Assembly: GCA_022360095.1 (NCBI GenBank)
Contig: JAKSDK010001893.1
Span: forward strand, 62,001 to 126,000
DNA from: Phycisphaerales bacterium
GTDB lineage: Bacteria > Planctomycetota > Phycisphaerae > UBA1845 > UTPLA1
Length of the DNA: 64,000 nt
Reading direction: 5' to 3'
Position 1 is the stretch's first letter. Every line of letters begins with the position of its first letter. Below the pieces are notes generated by a model. The model worked only from the letters and a program-made list of their open reading frames with translations, had not been told where the DNA came from and did no database searches. The position numbers were made by a program, and so were the translations under genes. Positions 51,652-61,100 of this stretch are shown piece after piece.

Positions 51652-52377
51652 TTACCAGGTGATCTCATCCGCGGCGATCGGGTTTTTGTTCGCCCGGGCC
51701 TCGGCGATCCGGCCACTGACCAGACGCACGATGCGGTCTGCTATTTCGGCGATGGCCGGGTTGTGCGTGATCAAAATGATGGTCAATTGCTGTTCTCGAT
51801 TCAGCCGTTGAAGAATTCCCAGAACGTTACGCGCCGTCGGAAGATCCAGCGCACCGGTGGGCTCGTCGGCCAACAGCAGCGCCGGGCGCTTCGCGAGCGC
51901 TCTTGCAATCGCAACCCGCTGCTGTTCACCGCCGGAAAGCTGCGCAGGGAAGTGGTCGGCTCGATCGGCCAGACCGACCATTTTGAGCGCTTCGAGAGGA
52001 TTCAGCGGATGATCAACCAACTCCGTGGCGACCTGTACATTCTCATAAGCGGTGAGCGTCGGAACGAGATTGTAGAACTGGAAGACGAAGCCCACGGCGA
52101 GACGCCGGTATTCGGTGAGCGCGTCATCTCCGAGGTTGGAGAGTTCGTTCTTCTTATGCCAAACGCGGCCGCTCGTGGGCCGGTCTGTCCCCCCGATCAG
52201 ATTGAGAAGCGTGCTTTTTCCCGACCCGGAGGGCCCCAGAATGGTCAGGAATTCGCCGACACCGATGGACAGGTCGGCATCCACGAGCGCGGGCACTTCA
52301 ACCTCTCCCATCCGAAAGATTCGACTGGCCTGCTCCATTCGCAACAGCGGCACTTCATTCGGAATTGTATCCGGCAT
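51652..52377 (-). CDS. ABC transporter ATP-binding protein (LolD/MacB/DevA class)
   Basis: 241 residues of the LolD/MacB/DevA class. Walker A GPSGSGKST, Q-loop VGFVFQFYNLVPTLTAYENV, signature LSGGEQQRVAIARALAK, Walker B LLLADEPTGALD and switch HN (ITHNP in place of the usual H-D) are all visible. GGAGG with AAGGAGG context lies just before ATG 52377, the first gene of the export operon. The ordinary length contrasts with the insert-bearing LolD-like protein at 12274. With the following permease and adaptor it should make a tripartite exporter. Confidence 0.93.
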   Translation of the reverse strand: MPDTIPNEVPLLRMEQASRIFRMGEVEVPALVDADLSIGVGEFLTILGPSGSGKSTLLNLIGGTDRPTSGRVWHKKNELSNLGDDALTEYRRLAVGFVFQFYNLVPTLTAYENVQVATELVDHPLNPLEALKMVGLADRADHFPAQLSGGEQQRVAIARALAKRPALLLADEPTGALDLPTARNVLGILQRLNREQQLTIILITHNPAIAEIADRIVRLVSGRIAEARANKNPIAADEITW

Positions 52378-52461
52378 TCGATGCCTCCTTCCAACACCTG
52401 ATTAGCGATGATAGCCGGTGACGCGAGATGGTTCCCAATTTTTTTCGGCGACAGCCCGGTC

Positions 52462-53919
52462 TCAACGCAGGAAAAGAAGCACGTAGATAATCGCGAGCAC
52501 GATCTGAACTGCGGCGAAAGGCGCGGCTGTCTTGACGAAGCCGCCGAAGGAGAGCTTCAGCTTGTGTTTGTGAATGATCGTGACGGCGACGACGGTTGAG
52601 GCGGAGCCGATGGGCGTGATGTTGCCGCCGAGATTGGCGCCGAAAATGACGCACCACCAAAGCGAGGATTTCGGGTCGGTCGACTCGGCCGCGAGAATCT
52701 TGGCCAGCATGGCCGCGAGGGGGATGTTGTCGGTGACGCTACTGGCTACGGCGGAACCGGCCGTCAGTCCCGCCGGGCCGACCAGATCGCCGAAAGCAAC
52801 CAGCGCGCTGATGCCCTTGCCGAGGGCGGCAAGAACCTGCGCATGCTCCATCACGTTGATCACGACAAAGAGACAAGCGAAGAACCCCAACAGGTCCCAG
52901 TCGACGGCGGAATAGAATTTGTTGACCTCGTGTTTGAAAGCAACCAACACGATGGCGGCAAATGTCATGGCGACGAAGCCCATGCCGAGTTTGTCGGCAA
53001 GCGGAAGGACCGACTGCGACGACAAGGCGACCACAAACAGCAGGCCGATCACAGCGCAGAAATTGAAGAACCGTCTGCTCTCAATGCCGTCGTTTTCGTC
53101 GAATGCGGCAACGAGGGCGGCAGCCTCCTTCCGCTCCTGGTCACTTTGGAGTGATTTGATCTTGAAGATGACTTTGCTCATCCACAACGTGACGGCGGTG
53201 CAGACCACGACGAAAGGGGCGGCCACGAGGAAAAACTTGACGAAGCTGATGCCGGCGATGTTGCCGACAATGATGTTGGGCACGGAGCTGATCAGGGTCA
53301 GCAGTCCTCCGACGTTGGTCAGCAGGCCCTCGGCCACGAGGAAGCCCAGCAGAAGTTCGTTGCGATGAAGTTTGTTAAGGGAGACAACGGTCAGTGAACC
53401 GACGATGATCATGGCCGTGACATTGTTCAGCATCGCGGAGAAAAGCACCGTCATCGCGCCGTAGTAGATCAACAGCTTGAGCGGATCGCCTCCGGATGCC
53501 TTCGTCACTTTGATGGCAATCCAACTGAAGATGCCGCTCTTGCTGGTCACATCGACGAACAGACCCGCCCCGAAGATGATCGTAATCACGTTCCAGTCGA
53601 TCGCCTCGATGAAGACCGGCATCTCGATCTTCTCGCCGAAGGGGAGATTATTGACGGCGAGAATGTGTTTGAGCGGCGCGAACGGCAGCAGCTCGAACGC
53701 TGCTGCCAAAAGCAGAGAGACCGCCGCGAAGACACCCGTGATGATGGATTTCTTGGCGTGGAGTTTTTCTTCGAACGCCAGCGCGACGATCATCAGGACC
53801 AGAATCGCGGCGAAGAGCAAGGTGGTGCCCGTTGAGACGTCGTGATGCGCCGGATCAGGCGAATTGGTGTCGGCCAATAAAGTGAGGTGGGACGTGAATG
53901 AGAACGGAGAGTGAATCAT
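52462..53919 (-). CDS. Na+/H+ antiporter of the NhaD/ArsB (ion transporter) superfamily
   Basis: 485 residues with about 11-12 hydrophobic helices. The layout GVFAAVSLLLAAAFELLPF, WNVITIIFGAGLFVDVTSKSG, LFSAMLNNVTAMIIVG near residue 170, TNVGGLLTLISSVPNIIVG near 225 and SSVTDNIPLAAMLAKI with FGANLGGNITPIGSAS near 440 matches the NhaD/ArsB family, which extrudes sodium or other ions against protons. The gene begins 24 nt after the universal-stress gene, on the same strand. Which ion is carried cannot be told from the sequence; arsenite seems less likely since no ars genes are close. Confidence 0.87.
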   Translation of the reverse strand: MIHSPFSFTSHLTLLADTNSPDPAHHDVSTGTTLLFAAILVLMIVALAFEEKLHAKKSIITGVFAAVSLLLAAAFELLPFAPLKHILAVNNLPFGEKIEMPVFIEAIDWNVITIIFGAGLFVDVTSKSGIFSWIAIKVTKASGGDPLKLLIYYGAMTVLFSAMLNNVTAMIIVGSLTVVSLNKLHRNELLLGFLVAEGLLTNVGGLLTLISSVPNIIVGNIAGISFVKFFLVAAPFVVVCTAVTLWMSKVIFKIKSLQSDQERKEAAALVAAFDENDGIESRRFFNFCAVIGLLFVVALSSQSVLPLADKLGMGFVAMTFAAIVLVAFKHEVNKFYSAVDWDLLGFFACLFVVINVMEHAQVLAALGKGISALVAFGDLVGPAGLTAGSAVASSVTDNIPLAAMLAKILAAESTDPKSSLWWCVIFGANLGGNITPIGSASTVVAVTIIHKHKLKLSFGGFVKTAAPFAAVQIVLAIIYVLLFLR

Positions 53920-53943
53920 GTGATCTTCGCGAGCCTGAGGACG

Positions 53944-54801
53944 CTACAACAATAGCAAGGGTGTTTTTGTGAACCGGGCCGTCATCAAATACGCCATGCC
54001 GCCCATCGCAAGTTCCGTATCTTCCCTGGTATGAAAGATCAGCAACTCCACCGAATGCTCGTTCAACAATTGTTCGTAGTCGTTGATTCGATGGCCGAAA
54101 GCGACCTTGCTCTCCACGCGTATCGTCAAGCCCGCCTTCCGGAGAACCTCGATACAGGATTGCACATACTCGCTCGGCGCCTTCAGCAGGCGCTCACGCA
54201 GGAGGTTGCGGACGAGATCGGTTTCGAGATCCGGTATTTTCTCGAACTCGGCCAAGTAGGTCTCGAACGTCGCATCGTCCTCGATGTGAACGAGAACAAG
54301 GGTGCCTTTGGCGACGGTGAATCGTGCTCCGTAATCGACCAGTTCGTTGTCACCCGTGAGGTGATCCGTGACCACCATGACCGACGTCGTGCTCGGCGGC
54401 AGGTCGAGAAGATGTCCGTCCTCATCCGTCGGCAGAACCAGCACGGGAATCGTCGTGGCTTGTGTTAACTCGTCCAGGAAAACGCCGAGGCTCATCCTGG
54501 GCCTGCGATGGGTCTCGTGCAGATGACGGTACGTGACGATCAGGTCCGGCCCGTGCTTTTTGACGAGACCGATCAGATCATCCACGGTCTGATAGGACTC
54601 ATCACCGATCGTTTCCCAGGATGGCTTTTCTCGCTCGATCACGGACAGGAAACGCTGTGCTGATTCCCGGATTTGGTCGGAAACCGCCGCGTTGCGATCC
54701 GTGACCAGGAGCACCGACCGGACGTCGATGTGGTCATAGACCATGCTCAGCTTGTCGGCGCTCTTGAAAATCGACTCGAATGCATCAATCTTGTCCGGCA
54801 T
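53944..54801 (-). CDS. tandem UspA-type universal stress protein
   Basis: 285 residues with two stacked universal-stress-protein-like domains. The first, about 20-150, begins MVYDHIDVRSVLLVTDRNAAVS and includes LVKKHGPDLIVTYRHLHET near residue 78; the second, about 155-285, has VMVVTDHLTGDNELVDYG and ends in LNEHSVELLIFHTREDTELAMGGMAYLM. The classical ATP-binding G-2xG-9xG(S/T) signature is not evident in the last segment, so nucleotide binding is uncertain. It is the first gene of a two-gene unit with the NhaD-like antiporter; proteins of this type often modulate a neighbouring transporter (inference). Confidence 0.8.
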   Translation of the reverse strand: MPDKIDAFESIFKSADKLSMVYDHIDVRSVLLVTDRNAAVSDQIRESAQRFLSVIEREKPSWETIGDESYQTVDDLIGLVKKHGPDLIVTYRHLHETHRRPRMSLGVFLDELTQATTIPVLVLPTDEDGHLLDLPPSTTSVMVVTDHLTGDNELVDYGARFTVAKGTLVLVHIEDDATFETYLAEFEKIPDLETDLVRNLLRERLLKAPSEYVQSCIEVLRKAGLTIRVESKVAFGHRINDYEQLLNEHSVELLIFHTREDTELAMGGMAYLMTARFTKTPLLLL

Positions 54802-54895
54802 GATTCGCGAATGCTATGATCTGTGACTTCTCCCATCAAGTCCGTCCGGAGATCACGAATAAACATTGCCTGCTTCGATTCAGTTCGGAAAACCC

Positions 54896-55330
54896 ATGGG
54901 CGTCATCGAAATCAACGACAAGGTCAGCATTGACGAACGGGAAATCTCGTTCACCTATTCGCAAAGCCCCGGTCCGGGCGGGCAAAACGTGAATAAGGTC
55001 GCCACCAAGGTCACGCTCTGGTTCGACGTGATCAACAGCCCTTCACTCGCCCGACACCAACGACAATGCATCCTTGCAGAGTTGACCTCCCGGGTCAGCC
55101 GGGATGGCATGTTGCGCGTGGTCAGTTGGCGTCATCGCACTCAGGCAGCCAATCGTAGGGATACGCTTGAACGGTTTGTAAAATTGCTGGCAGCGGCCCT
55201 GCGTCCCCGGCCGATTCGAAAAAAAACGAAACCGAGCCGAGCAGCCCGGGAACGGCGACTTCAGGACAAGCGTCATCGTAGTCGCCGAAAGCGGATACGA
55301 CGGGAGCGCTTCCGCGGCGACGAGGAATAG
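54896..55330 (+). CDS. ArfB/YaeJ-like stalled-ribosome release factor
   Basis: 144 residues from ATG 54896 (a TTG at 54866 would add ten residues). Catalytic GGQ is present in SPGPGGQNVNKVATKVTLWFD, the loop that enters the peptidyl-transferase centre and frees a stuck peptide. The tail after residue 105 is very basic (RPIRKKTKPSRAARERRLQDKRHRSRRKRIRRER), as in ArfB, where it fills the empty mRNA channel of a stalled ribosome. The GGQ domain without codon-recognition domains marks a rescue factor rather than RF1/RF2. Confidence 0.93.
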   Translation: MGVIEINDKVSIDEREISFTYSQSPGPGGQNVNKVATKVTLWFDVINSPSLARHQRQCILAELTSRVSRDGMLRVVSWRHRTQAANRRDTLERFVKLLAAALRPRPIRKKTKPSRAARERRLQDKRHRSRRKRIRRERFRGDEE

Positions 55331-55711
55331 GCCCTCGAAAACGGTCGTTCGCATCGCCGTTGAGAGGTGTGTAATCTGCCTGCGGACATAGAGTTATATA
55401 ATTTCGTGCTCGAAAACCAGATCCTGCGTTGGTTCTTTGCGGAATCCGGCGTTATGATGGGTTATGATTTGCATTTCTGGATTGGCCACCCGGGAACATC
55501 CGCTTCGCGGTCAGCGGATGGAGGTTGGTCACACAGCAGATTCTTACTGTCGGGCTGCTGATTTCCGGACCGACTTGCCTGCCGGGGCGTGACGGGATGC
55601 AATTTTATCATACGATTGGGTAGAGGAAACCGAACGCCGGTTATCGGGGTAAGTTAAGGGGGCGCGGAAGCCGATACACGGGAAGCCGACCCCGACGAGG
55701 TTTGACAGACT
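55331..55711. other. intergenic region, 381 nt
   Basis: No gene recognised; a 64-residue frame at 55367-55561 has no convincing start or composition. Two hairpins are visible: ATCCGCT/AGCGGAT (55498-55504 with 55513-55519) and CAGCAG/CTGCTG around 55535-55560. A TATAAT-like box occurs near 55393, some 300 nt before the esterase gene, and could begin a long leader. The esterase has GAGG at 55697-55700, 11 nt before its ATG. Confidence 0.5.
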
Positions 55712-57706
55712 ATGGAAGCTCTGGAAACACGGATGCAGATTCGATCCACGGCATTGATTGTCATGGCCTTCCTGGGACTTGGGATGTGGTCGGGTTGCGC
55801 GGTCCACCAGCCCAGGGGCAAGGGCATGTACAAATACGTCAAAGAGCCCCGAACCGGTGGCAAGTACCACTTGTATCTGCCGGTAGACTATGTCAAAAGC
55901 AACGGTCGCCATCCGAACTATCCGCGAATCAAGAAATGGCCCCTCGTGATGACCTTTCACGGGATGAAACCTTACGATAACGCCAAGCCTCAGGAACGTG
56001 AGTGGGAGCAGGAAGCGGACATTTACGGCTACGTGGTCTGCGCGCCGGAATTGAAGACGTCGAACTCATTCATGGAATACCCGCTGACCAGGGAACACAG
56101 CTACGTTTTGAAGGACCGTGAGCGGGTCATCGCGATCATGGATCATATCTTTGAGACGACGCTGGCGGACCCGGGCCGGGTTTTGTCGACGAGTTGGTCT
56201 TGCGGCGGCTATTTGGCGCACTATTTTCCCAATCGATATCCCGACCGTTTCCGCTGCATCGCCACGCGCCTGTCGAACTTTTCGGCCAAGCTGATGAAGG
56301 AAGATACGGTGCCGCTCTACAAGAGTCGCGTTCCGGTCGGCATCTTTATCGGCGACGGCGACTTTCCCGCCTGCAAGACTGAGTCGGAAGAGGCCGTGGC
56401 GTGGTATCGCGCGCGTAACTTCAGAACCGTTCGCGGAAAGATGATCGACAACATGGGACATCAGCGTATCCCGCAAACGGCTGCAGCCTTCTTTGCCGAG
56501 CAACTCGGCATCAAGCCCCTGCACCCCATCGAGGCGGGCAAGACCGTCGCCAAGGTGAAGATGACGGAGTATCAGCCGCCTGCGAAGCTGGTCGCCAAAA
56601 TGTCTCCGCCTCCGTTGGTTTCGTCGCCGATTCTGGCAAGTCGTACGCCCGCCGATCGAACGCCTCGAACCGCAATAAAACCGACGAATACCGCAAAGAC
56701 GACGCGGAAACCGGCCATGACACAAAAGCCGGAAATCAAGTATGCAAGCACCAATGCAGGGCGCAATTATCCTTTCGAAAGGGGCTCGACAAGCCGCCGC
56801 GATTCGAAAGCCAAGGCCAGACCGTCTGTGCCGGCGACGGGGTCGGGCACCACCCGAGTGGCCTCGGCTTACCCCACCCGCGGCAACTGGCTCGAGCCGA
56901 TCCAACGCATCGGACGAACGCCCCGAAAAACGGCGGCGAAGCCAAGACAGATGAAACCGTTTGCGATGGCGTCCACCCCCAATCGTCGCCAGAGTTCGAA
57001 TGCCGCGAGCCGAAAACCCGCGCCTCCGGCCAAACGGACCCACCGCTCGAAGCCCAGGTCGGCCCCTCGAGCCGTCGCAAAGCAGGATTCCGCTCGATCG
57101 AACGCGCGGCCCAAGCCGGAGGAGGAAAGGCTCGCGATGGGTTTTCCCAAGCGGCGTTTCACGCCCAAGGATGCCGGATCGAGAGATTACGATCGCTGGA
57201 AGCCTGAGAGGAAGAGTACACCGCTCTACGGTGTCGGCCAGACTTCGGCGTCAAAGTCGCTCCCCAGACCGAAGCCACGATCTACAAACAGGAAGCCTCG
57301 ATCCACGAGCAAGCCGTTACGCGAGCCTGTTTCGACGTCGACCCGACGGTATACAGGGGCGCCACGGACGGAATCAGCGCCGATCAAGCCTCCGCCGACA
57401 CGCACCAAAGCCAAGCGCGTCCGGGTCAAGCTGAAGGGACCGGCGATCGGGATTGCGCCGCACTATCTCTCCTACAGCGTTGATGTACCGGCAGGCAACA
57501 CCGAGGGAGCTGATTTTCTCTGGAAAGACAATGGAGTCTGGATGGGGGACGAGCCCAATGGCGTCAAGATTCTGGAAACGCCGGGCCTCCACCGAATCAC
57601 CGTGTTGATGGTGACGAAAGACAACACCGAGTATCGCGGAATGGCGACGGTCCAGGTGTTGGATCGCGGTCCGTCTGCGTCCCTTCTCGGCCGCGACAGG
57701 CCCTAA
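55712..57706 (+). CDS. lipoprotein alpha/beta-hydrolase with long basic linker and extra C-terminal beta domain
   Basis: 664 residues. A signal with lipobox-like MWSGC near residue 29 anchors it in a membrane. Residues about 40-270 are an esterase/depolymerase-type alpha/beta-hydrolase: oxyanion HGMKP, nucleophile in STSWSCGG (S-x-S-x-G), acid GDGDFPACK and histidine NMGHQ; it resembles poly(hydroxyalkanoate) or feruloyl-esterase families. Residues about 270-560 are low complexity (Arg, Lys, Pro, Thr, Ser, Ala) and very basic. The last 80 residues (KGPAIGIAPHYLSYSVDVPAG... LHRITVLMVTKDNTEYRGMATVQVLDRG) form a beta-sandwich-like module that may bind the wall. Substrate unknown. ATG 55733 is an alternative start with the same signal. 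Confidence 0.83.
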   Translation: MEALETRMQIRSTALIVMAFLGLGMWSGCAVHQPRGKGMYKYVKEPRTGGKYHLYLPVDYVKSNGRHPNYPRIKKWPLVMTFHGMKPYDNAKPQEREWEQEADIYGYVVCAPELKTSNSFMEYPLTREHSYVLKDRERVIAIMDHIFETTLADPGRVLSTSWSCGGYLAHYFPNRYPDRFRCIATRLSNFSAKLMKEDTVPLYKSRVPVGIFIGDGDFPACKTESEEAVAWYRARNFRTVRGKMIDNMGHQRIPQTAAAFFAEQLGIKPLHPIEAGKTVAKVKMTEYQPPAKLVAKMSPPPLVSSPILASRTPADRTPRTAIKPTNTAKTTRKPAMTQKPEIKYASTNAGRNYPFERGSTSRRDSKAKARPSVPATGSGTTRVASAYPTRGNWLEPIQRIGRTPRKTAAKPRQMKPFAMASTPNRRQSSNAASRKPAPPAKRTHRSKPRSAPRAVAKQDSARSNARPKPEEERLAMGFPKRRFTPKDAGSRDYDRWKPERKSTPLYGVGQTSASKSLPRPKPRSTNRKPRSTSKPLREPVSTSTRRYTGAPRTESAPIKPPPTRTKAKRVRVKLKGPAIGIAPHYLSYSVDVPAGNTEGADFLWKDNGVWMGDEPNGVKILETPGLHRITVLMVTKDNTEYRGMATVQVLDRGPSASLLGRDRP

Positions 57707-57817
57707 CGAACGCTCGTCTCATTTGATCTACGACCACAACGTTTGAATTCCGTGGGCTTGCGGAATATCGAAAAAACGCTATGATCTTCCGTTTTCGCTT
57801 TTTTCAGGAGCCTTCTG

Positions 57818-58138
57818 ATGTCGATCGATGTCCAGCCCGGCAGCCAGGTGAGCGTGACCGTGACAGCGGAGCCCACCAACGAGGCCGCCGCCAAGACCCT
57901 GTCTCGCGTTTTCGCGCGTGATCCGGCTAACCGCAAACTACGGATGCAACGAAAGAAGCTGCGCCTGTACAAAATGGATGGTCGCCAGCGAGGCGGTCGC
58001 ATTTGGATGGTCCGTCCGAAAGCACCGCGTCTTTGCCAGCCGAAGAAGGGGGATTCCTGTCATCTGTTCACAACTTCGTCGCTGATCAACGATCTTCGAA
58101 GTGTGTCACGGTTTGTCGACGTCAAACCGAACGGCTAG
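57818..58138 (+). CDS. conserved-looking hypothetical protein, 106 residues
   Basis: 106 residues with AGGAG 7 nt before the ATG. It starts MSIDVQPGSQVSVTVTAEPTNEAAAKTLSRVF and continues with a basic block (RKLRMQRKKLRLYKMDGRQRGGRIW) and a Cys-containing end, probably a small nucleic-acid- or ribosome-interacting protein, with no signal peptide. I do not recognise a named family. Its stop lies inside the convergent giant gene, with 17 nt shared at the 3' ends, so one of the two ends must be read through the other's transcript. Confidence 0.72.
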   Translation: MSIDVQPGSQVSVTVTAEPTNEAAAKTLSRVFARDPANRKLRMQRKKLRLYKMDGRQRGGRIWMVRPKAPRLCQPKKGDSCHLFTTSSLINDLRSVSRFVDVKPNG

Positions 58139-61100
58139 CCGTGCGCAAACGGCGGCATCTTCTCTTTCTTACCATGAATGCAGTCATCAGCGGAAGGATG
58201 CTTCCGCTCCCGATCGTCCCGCACAACGGCGTCCCGTTTCCAACGACTTCCGGCGCGTTTGCACCCGCCGTCACCGGAGGCGATTCACCGGACGAAATAC
58301 CGATCGAAAACTCGCCCATATAACCCACAACGGACCACACCTCGTTCCGCACACGGTCCACGCCGCATCGTCCGAGGTCGGACAATGTCGGTCGCGGTGG
58401 ATAGGCGCCGTACTCGATCGGCCCGTCGGTTGCGGGACGCCATGTTCCCTGCTGTCCGTCCCACCACTGCAGTTTCAGCGACGCCTCATCTTGCGGTGTC
58501 ACTTCGGTGTTGTCGTAGCGCATGATGACGACGACCACATAGGCGTCCTGCATCGGCTGCGAACTCAGTAATATCCTGCGCGTCAGTTTCGGCAACAGCA
58601 AGAGCCCGGTGAAATCGGCGGAAGTGCCGTCGTCGAACAATTCGCCGGTCACGTCGATGCCGGGATCGGCGAGCGCAAGACGCACTTCGCCCGATGCTTT
58701 TTGCTTGCCAAGCTGCAACTGCATGAACAAACGACCTTCCGGATTCACGGTTAATGATTGGATCGCCGTGATCGCTTCGACGATCACCTGATCGGTCACG
58801 GTGCATCCGTCGCCGTTGACATCGGTCACGCCCACTTCCAGCGCATAGCTGCCGACCGCAGAAGGCGTAAAGCTCGGATTTGCAACGTTCGTTGCACTGA
58901 ACTGAGACGAGCTCAGGGAGGGGCCGACGAGAACCCGCCATGTGTAGAGAAAGGGCGGGTCACCACCGGAGACGACCGGCGAGGCCCCCAACGGCTGCGA
59001 TGCCTGAAACGCCTGTGTTACGAAATCTGTGCCCGCATCCACGGTCATCGACGTCGCGAAGATTTCCACCGTGTCGCTCGCCACACAAGGCGGTGTTCCA
59101 GAATCCGTCACGGTCAGTCGCAGGGTGTAGATTCCCTGGGCGGCCGGGACAAAAAGCGGAGTGGCGTGGAATGAATGGGGTTCGGAGAACTGTGCGAGAT
59201 CGAGGATCGGACCCGTTTCGATGGTCCAGTCGTAGATCAGGTTGCCGGATCCGCCTTGCACATCCGGCGAAAGTCGGATGCCATCCCCGCCCACGCATTG
59301 AGCAATGCTCTCGCCCGCGTCTACGACCATCGTTTCGGCCGTCAGTTGGAACGTCGTTGATACCTCGCAGGGCGGTGTGCTCGAATCCAGAACCGAGACG
59401 CGCAAAACATAATTGCCAGGTGAAGCGGGCATGAATGTCGGACCTGCCGACGTAGGTCCGTCTCCTCCGAACTGCGACGGGGACAGGTCCGGACTGCCGT
59501 TGTCGATCGACCAGTTGAAGAAATGGGGCGGCGTGCCGGGTGAGGTAATCGTGACGTCGAGCGGAGCGGATTCGCCACCAACGCACATGGAGAAATCATT
59601 CGGAACGCGGGTGGTCAGGCGTATGACGTTGATCGTCATCGTATCAGAGCGAGTGCAGGTAAGTTCGTTGGAATCCGTGACCGTCAGACGCAATGTGTAT
59701 TCGCCAGGCAGGTTCGGTGTGAAGGTGGGCGAAGCGTTGCCGTGTCCACCGCCCGTAAACTGCGAGAGATCCGTGCTCGGGCTGCTCGGTTCGATTGACC
59801 ATTGATAATCAATCGGTCCCTTTCCGCCGGTCACGGTTGGCGCAAGTGGTGCACTCGTGGCGCCGTCGCACATGGCGAAATTCGGTCCTGCGTCAACGGA
59901 CGCATCATAGACGGTCACGGTCATGACATCGGTGACCGTGCAGGGCGGAAGGCTCGAATCAGAGACGAGCAACTCAATTTCATAAACGCCGGAAAGCGTT
60001 GCTCGAAATCGCGCCCGCTCGTTGGTGGGTGAGAGTATTTCGCCGCCGCCCGGAGGACCCGCATTCAAGCGCCACAGATAGCTGTAGGGTGGAATCGAGC
60101 CGCTCGCCACGGGATCGCCGCCCATCGGCAATGTGATTTGACTGGTGCATATCGTTCGGTCCGATCCGGCGTCCGCGACATACGGCGGTTCGCATTCATC
60201 GAGAAGGCCGTTGCCGTTGCAGTCGTTGTTTTCGAGTTGACAGACGTCCGGGATATCGTCCATGTTGCAGTCGTCCTGCTCGCACTCATCAGGCACGCCG
60301 TTACCGTTGCAGTCGTTGGCCTCACTGACTTCGCATTCGTCGGGAACTTGGTTGCCGTTGCAATCCTGATGGCCGCCTGCGTCGAGATCGCAATCGTCCG
60401 GAACGCCGTTATCGTTGCAATCCTGACTCGTTCCGTTGGCGATGTCTTCTTCGTCGGGTGTGCTGTTGTCGTTGCAGTCGCAGAGGCCCGATGACAGGCT
60501 TAATGAGACGGCATCGCTCGTTTGCGCGGGGCCACATGCACCGGTGACCACGCAATGATACGAGCCGACGTTGTCGTCATTGGTCCCTGAGATCGTCAAG
60601 GTGTCGGTGTTCGCACCGCTGATGCCGTTGCCATCGGCCAGACTCTCGAATGCGGGGCCGTCGTTGAACTGCCACTGATAAGCGAGATCAGTCCCTGTGG
60701 CCGAAACCTGAAACGTCACGTCACCGCCCGGACATACGGTGGCTTCGTTGGGCTGGCTTGTCATCAAGACATCTGCCAGAACAACCAGTGCGGCTGCTTC
60801 GGACATCACCGGGGCGCCGCAGTTGCCGGAGACGACACAACGATACGCGCCGGCATCGCTGTTTGTGAGATTGTTGACTGTCAGCGCACTCGAAGTCGCA
60901 CCGCTGATGTCCGACGAATCATTCAGATCGGCAAATCCGGTGCCGCTGTCGAATTGCCATTGATAGACCAATCCCGTACCGACTGCACTGATGGCAAACA
61001 CCACGGTGTCGCCCGGACAGGCCGATTGATCGGCAGGCGCGTCCAGAATCTGCGGGTTGGCACTGACCGTTAAGGTGGCCGGTATGGATAGGGTCGTCGA

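Noticed and set aside
55367..55561. 64-residue frame before the esterase
   Set aside because: No ribosome site, poor composition and no signal; treated as intergenic.
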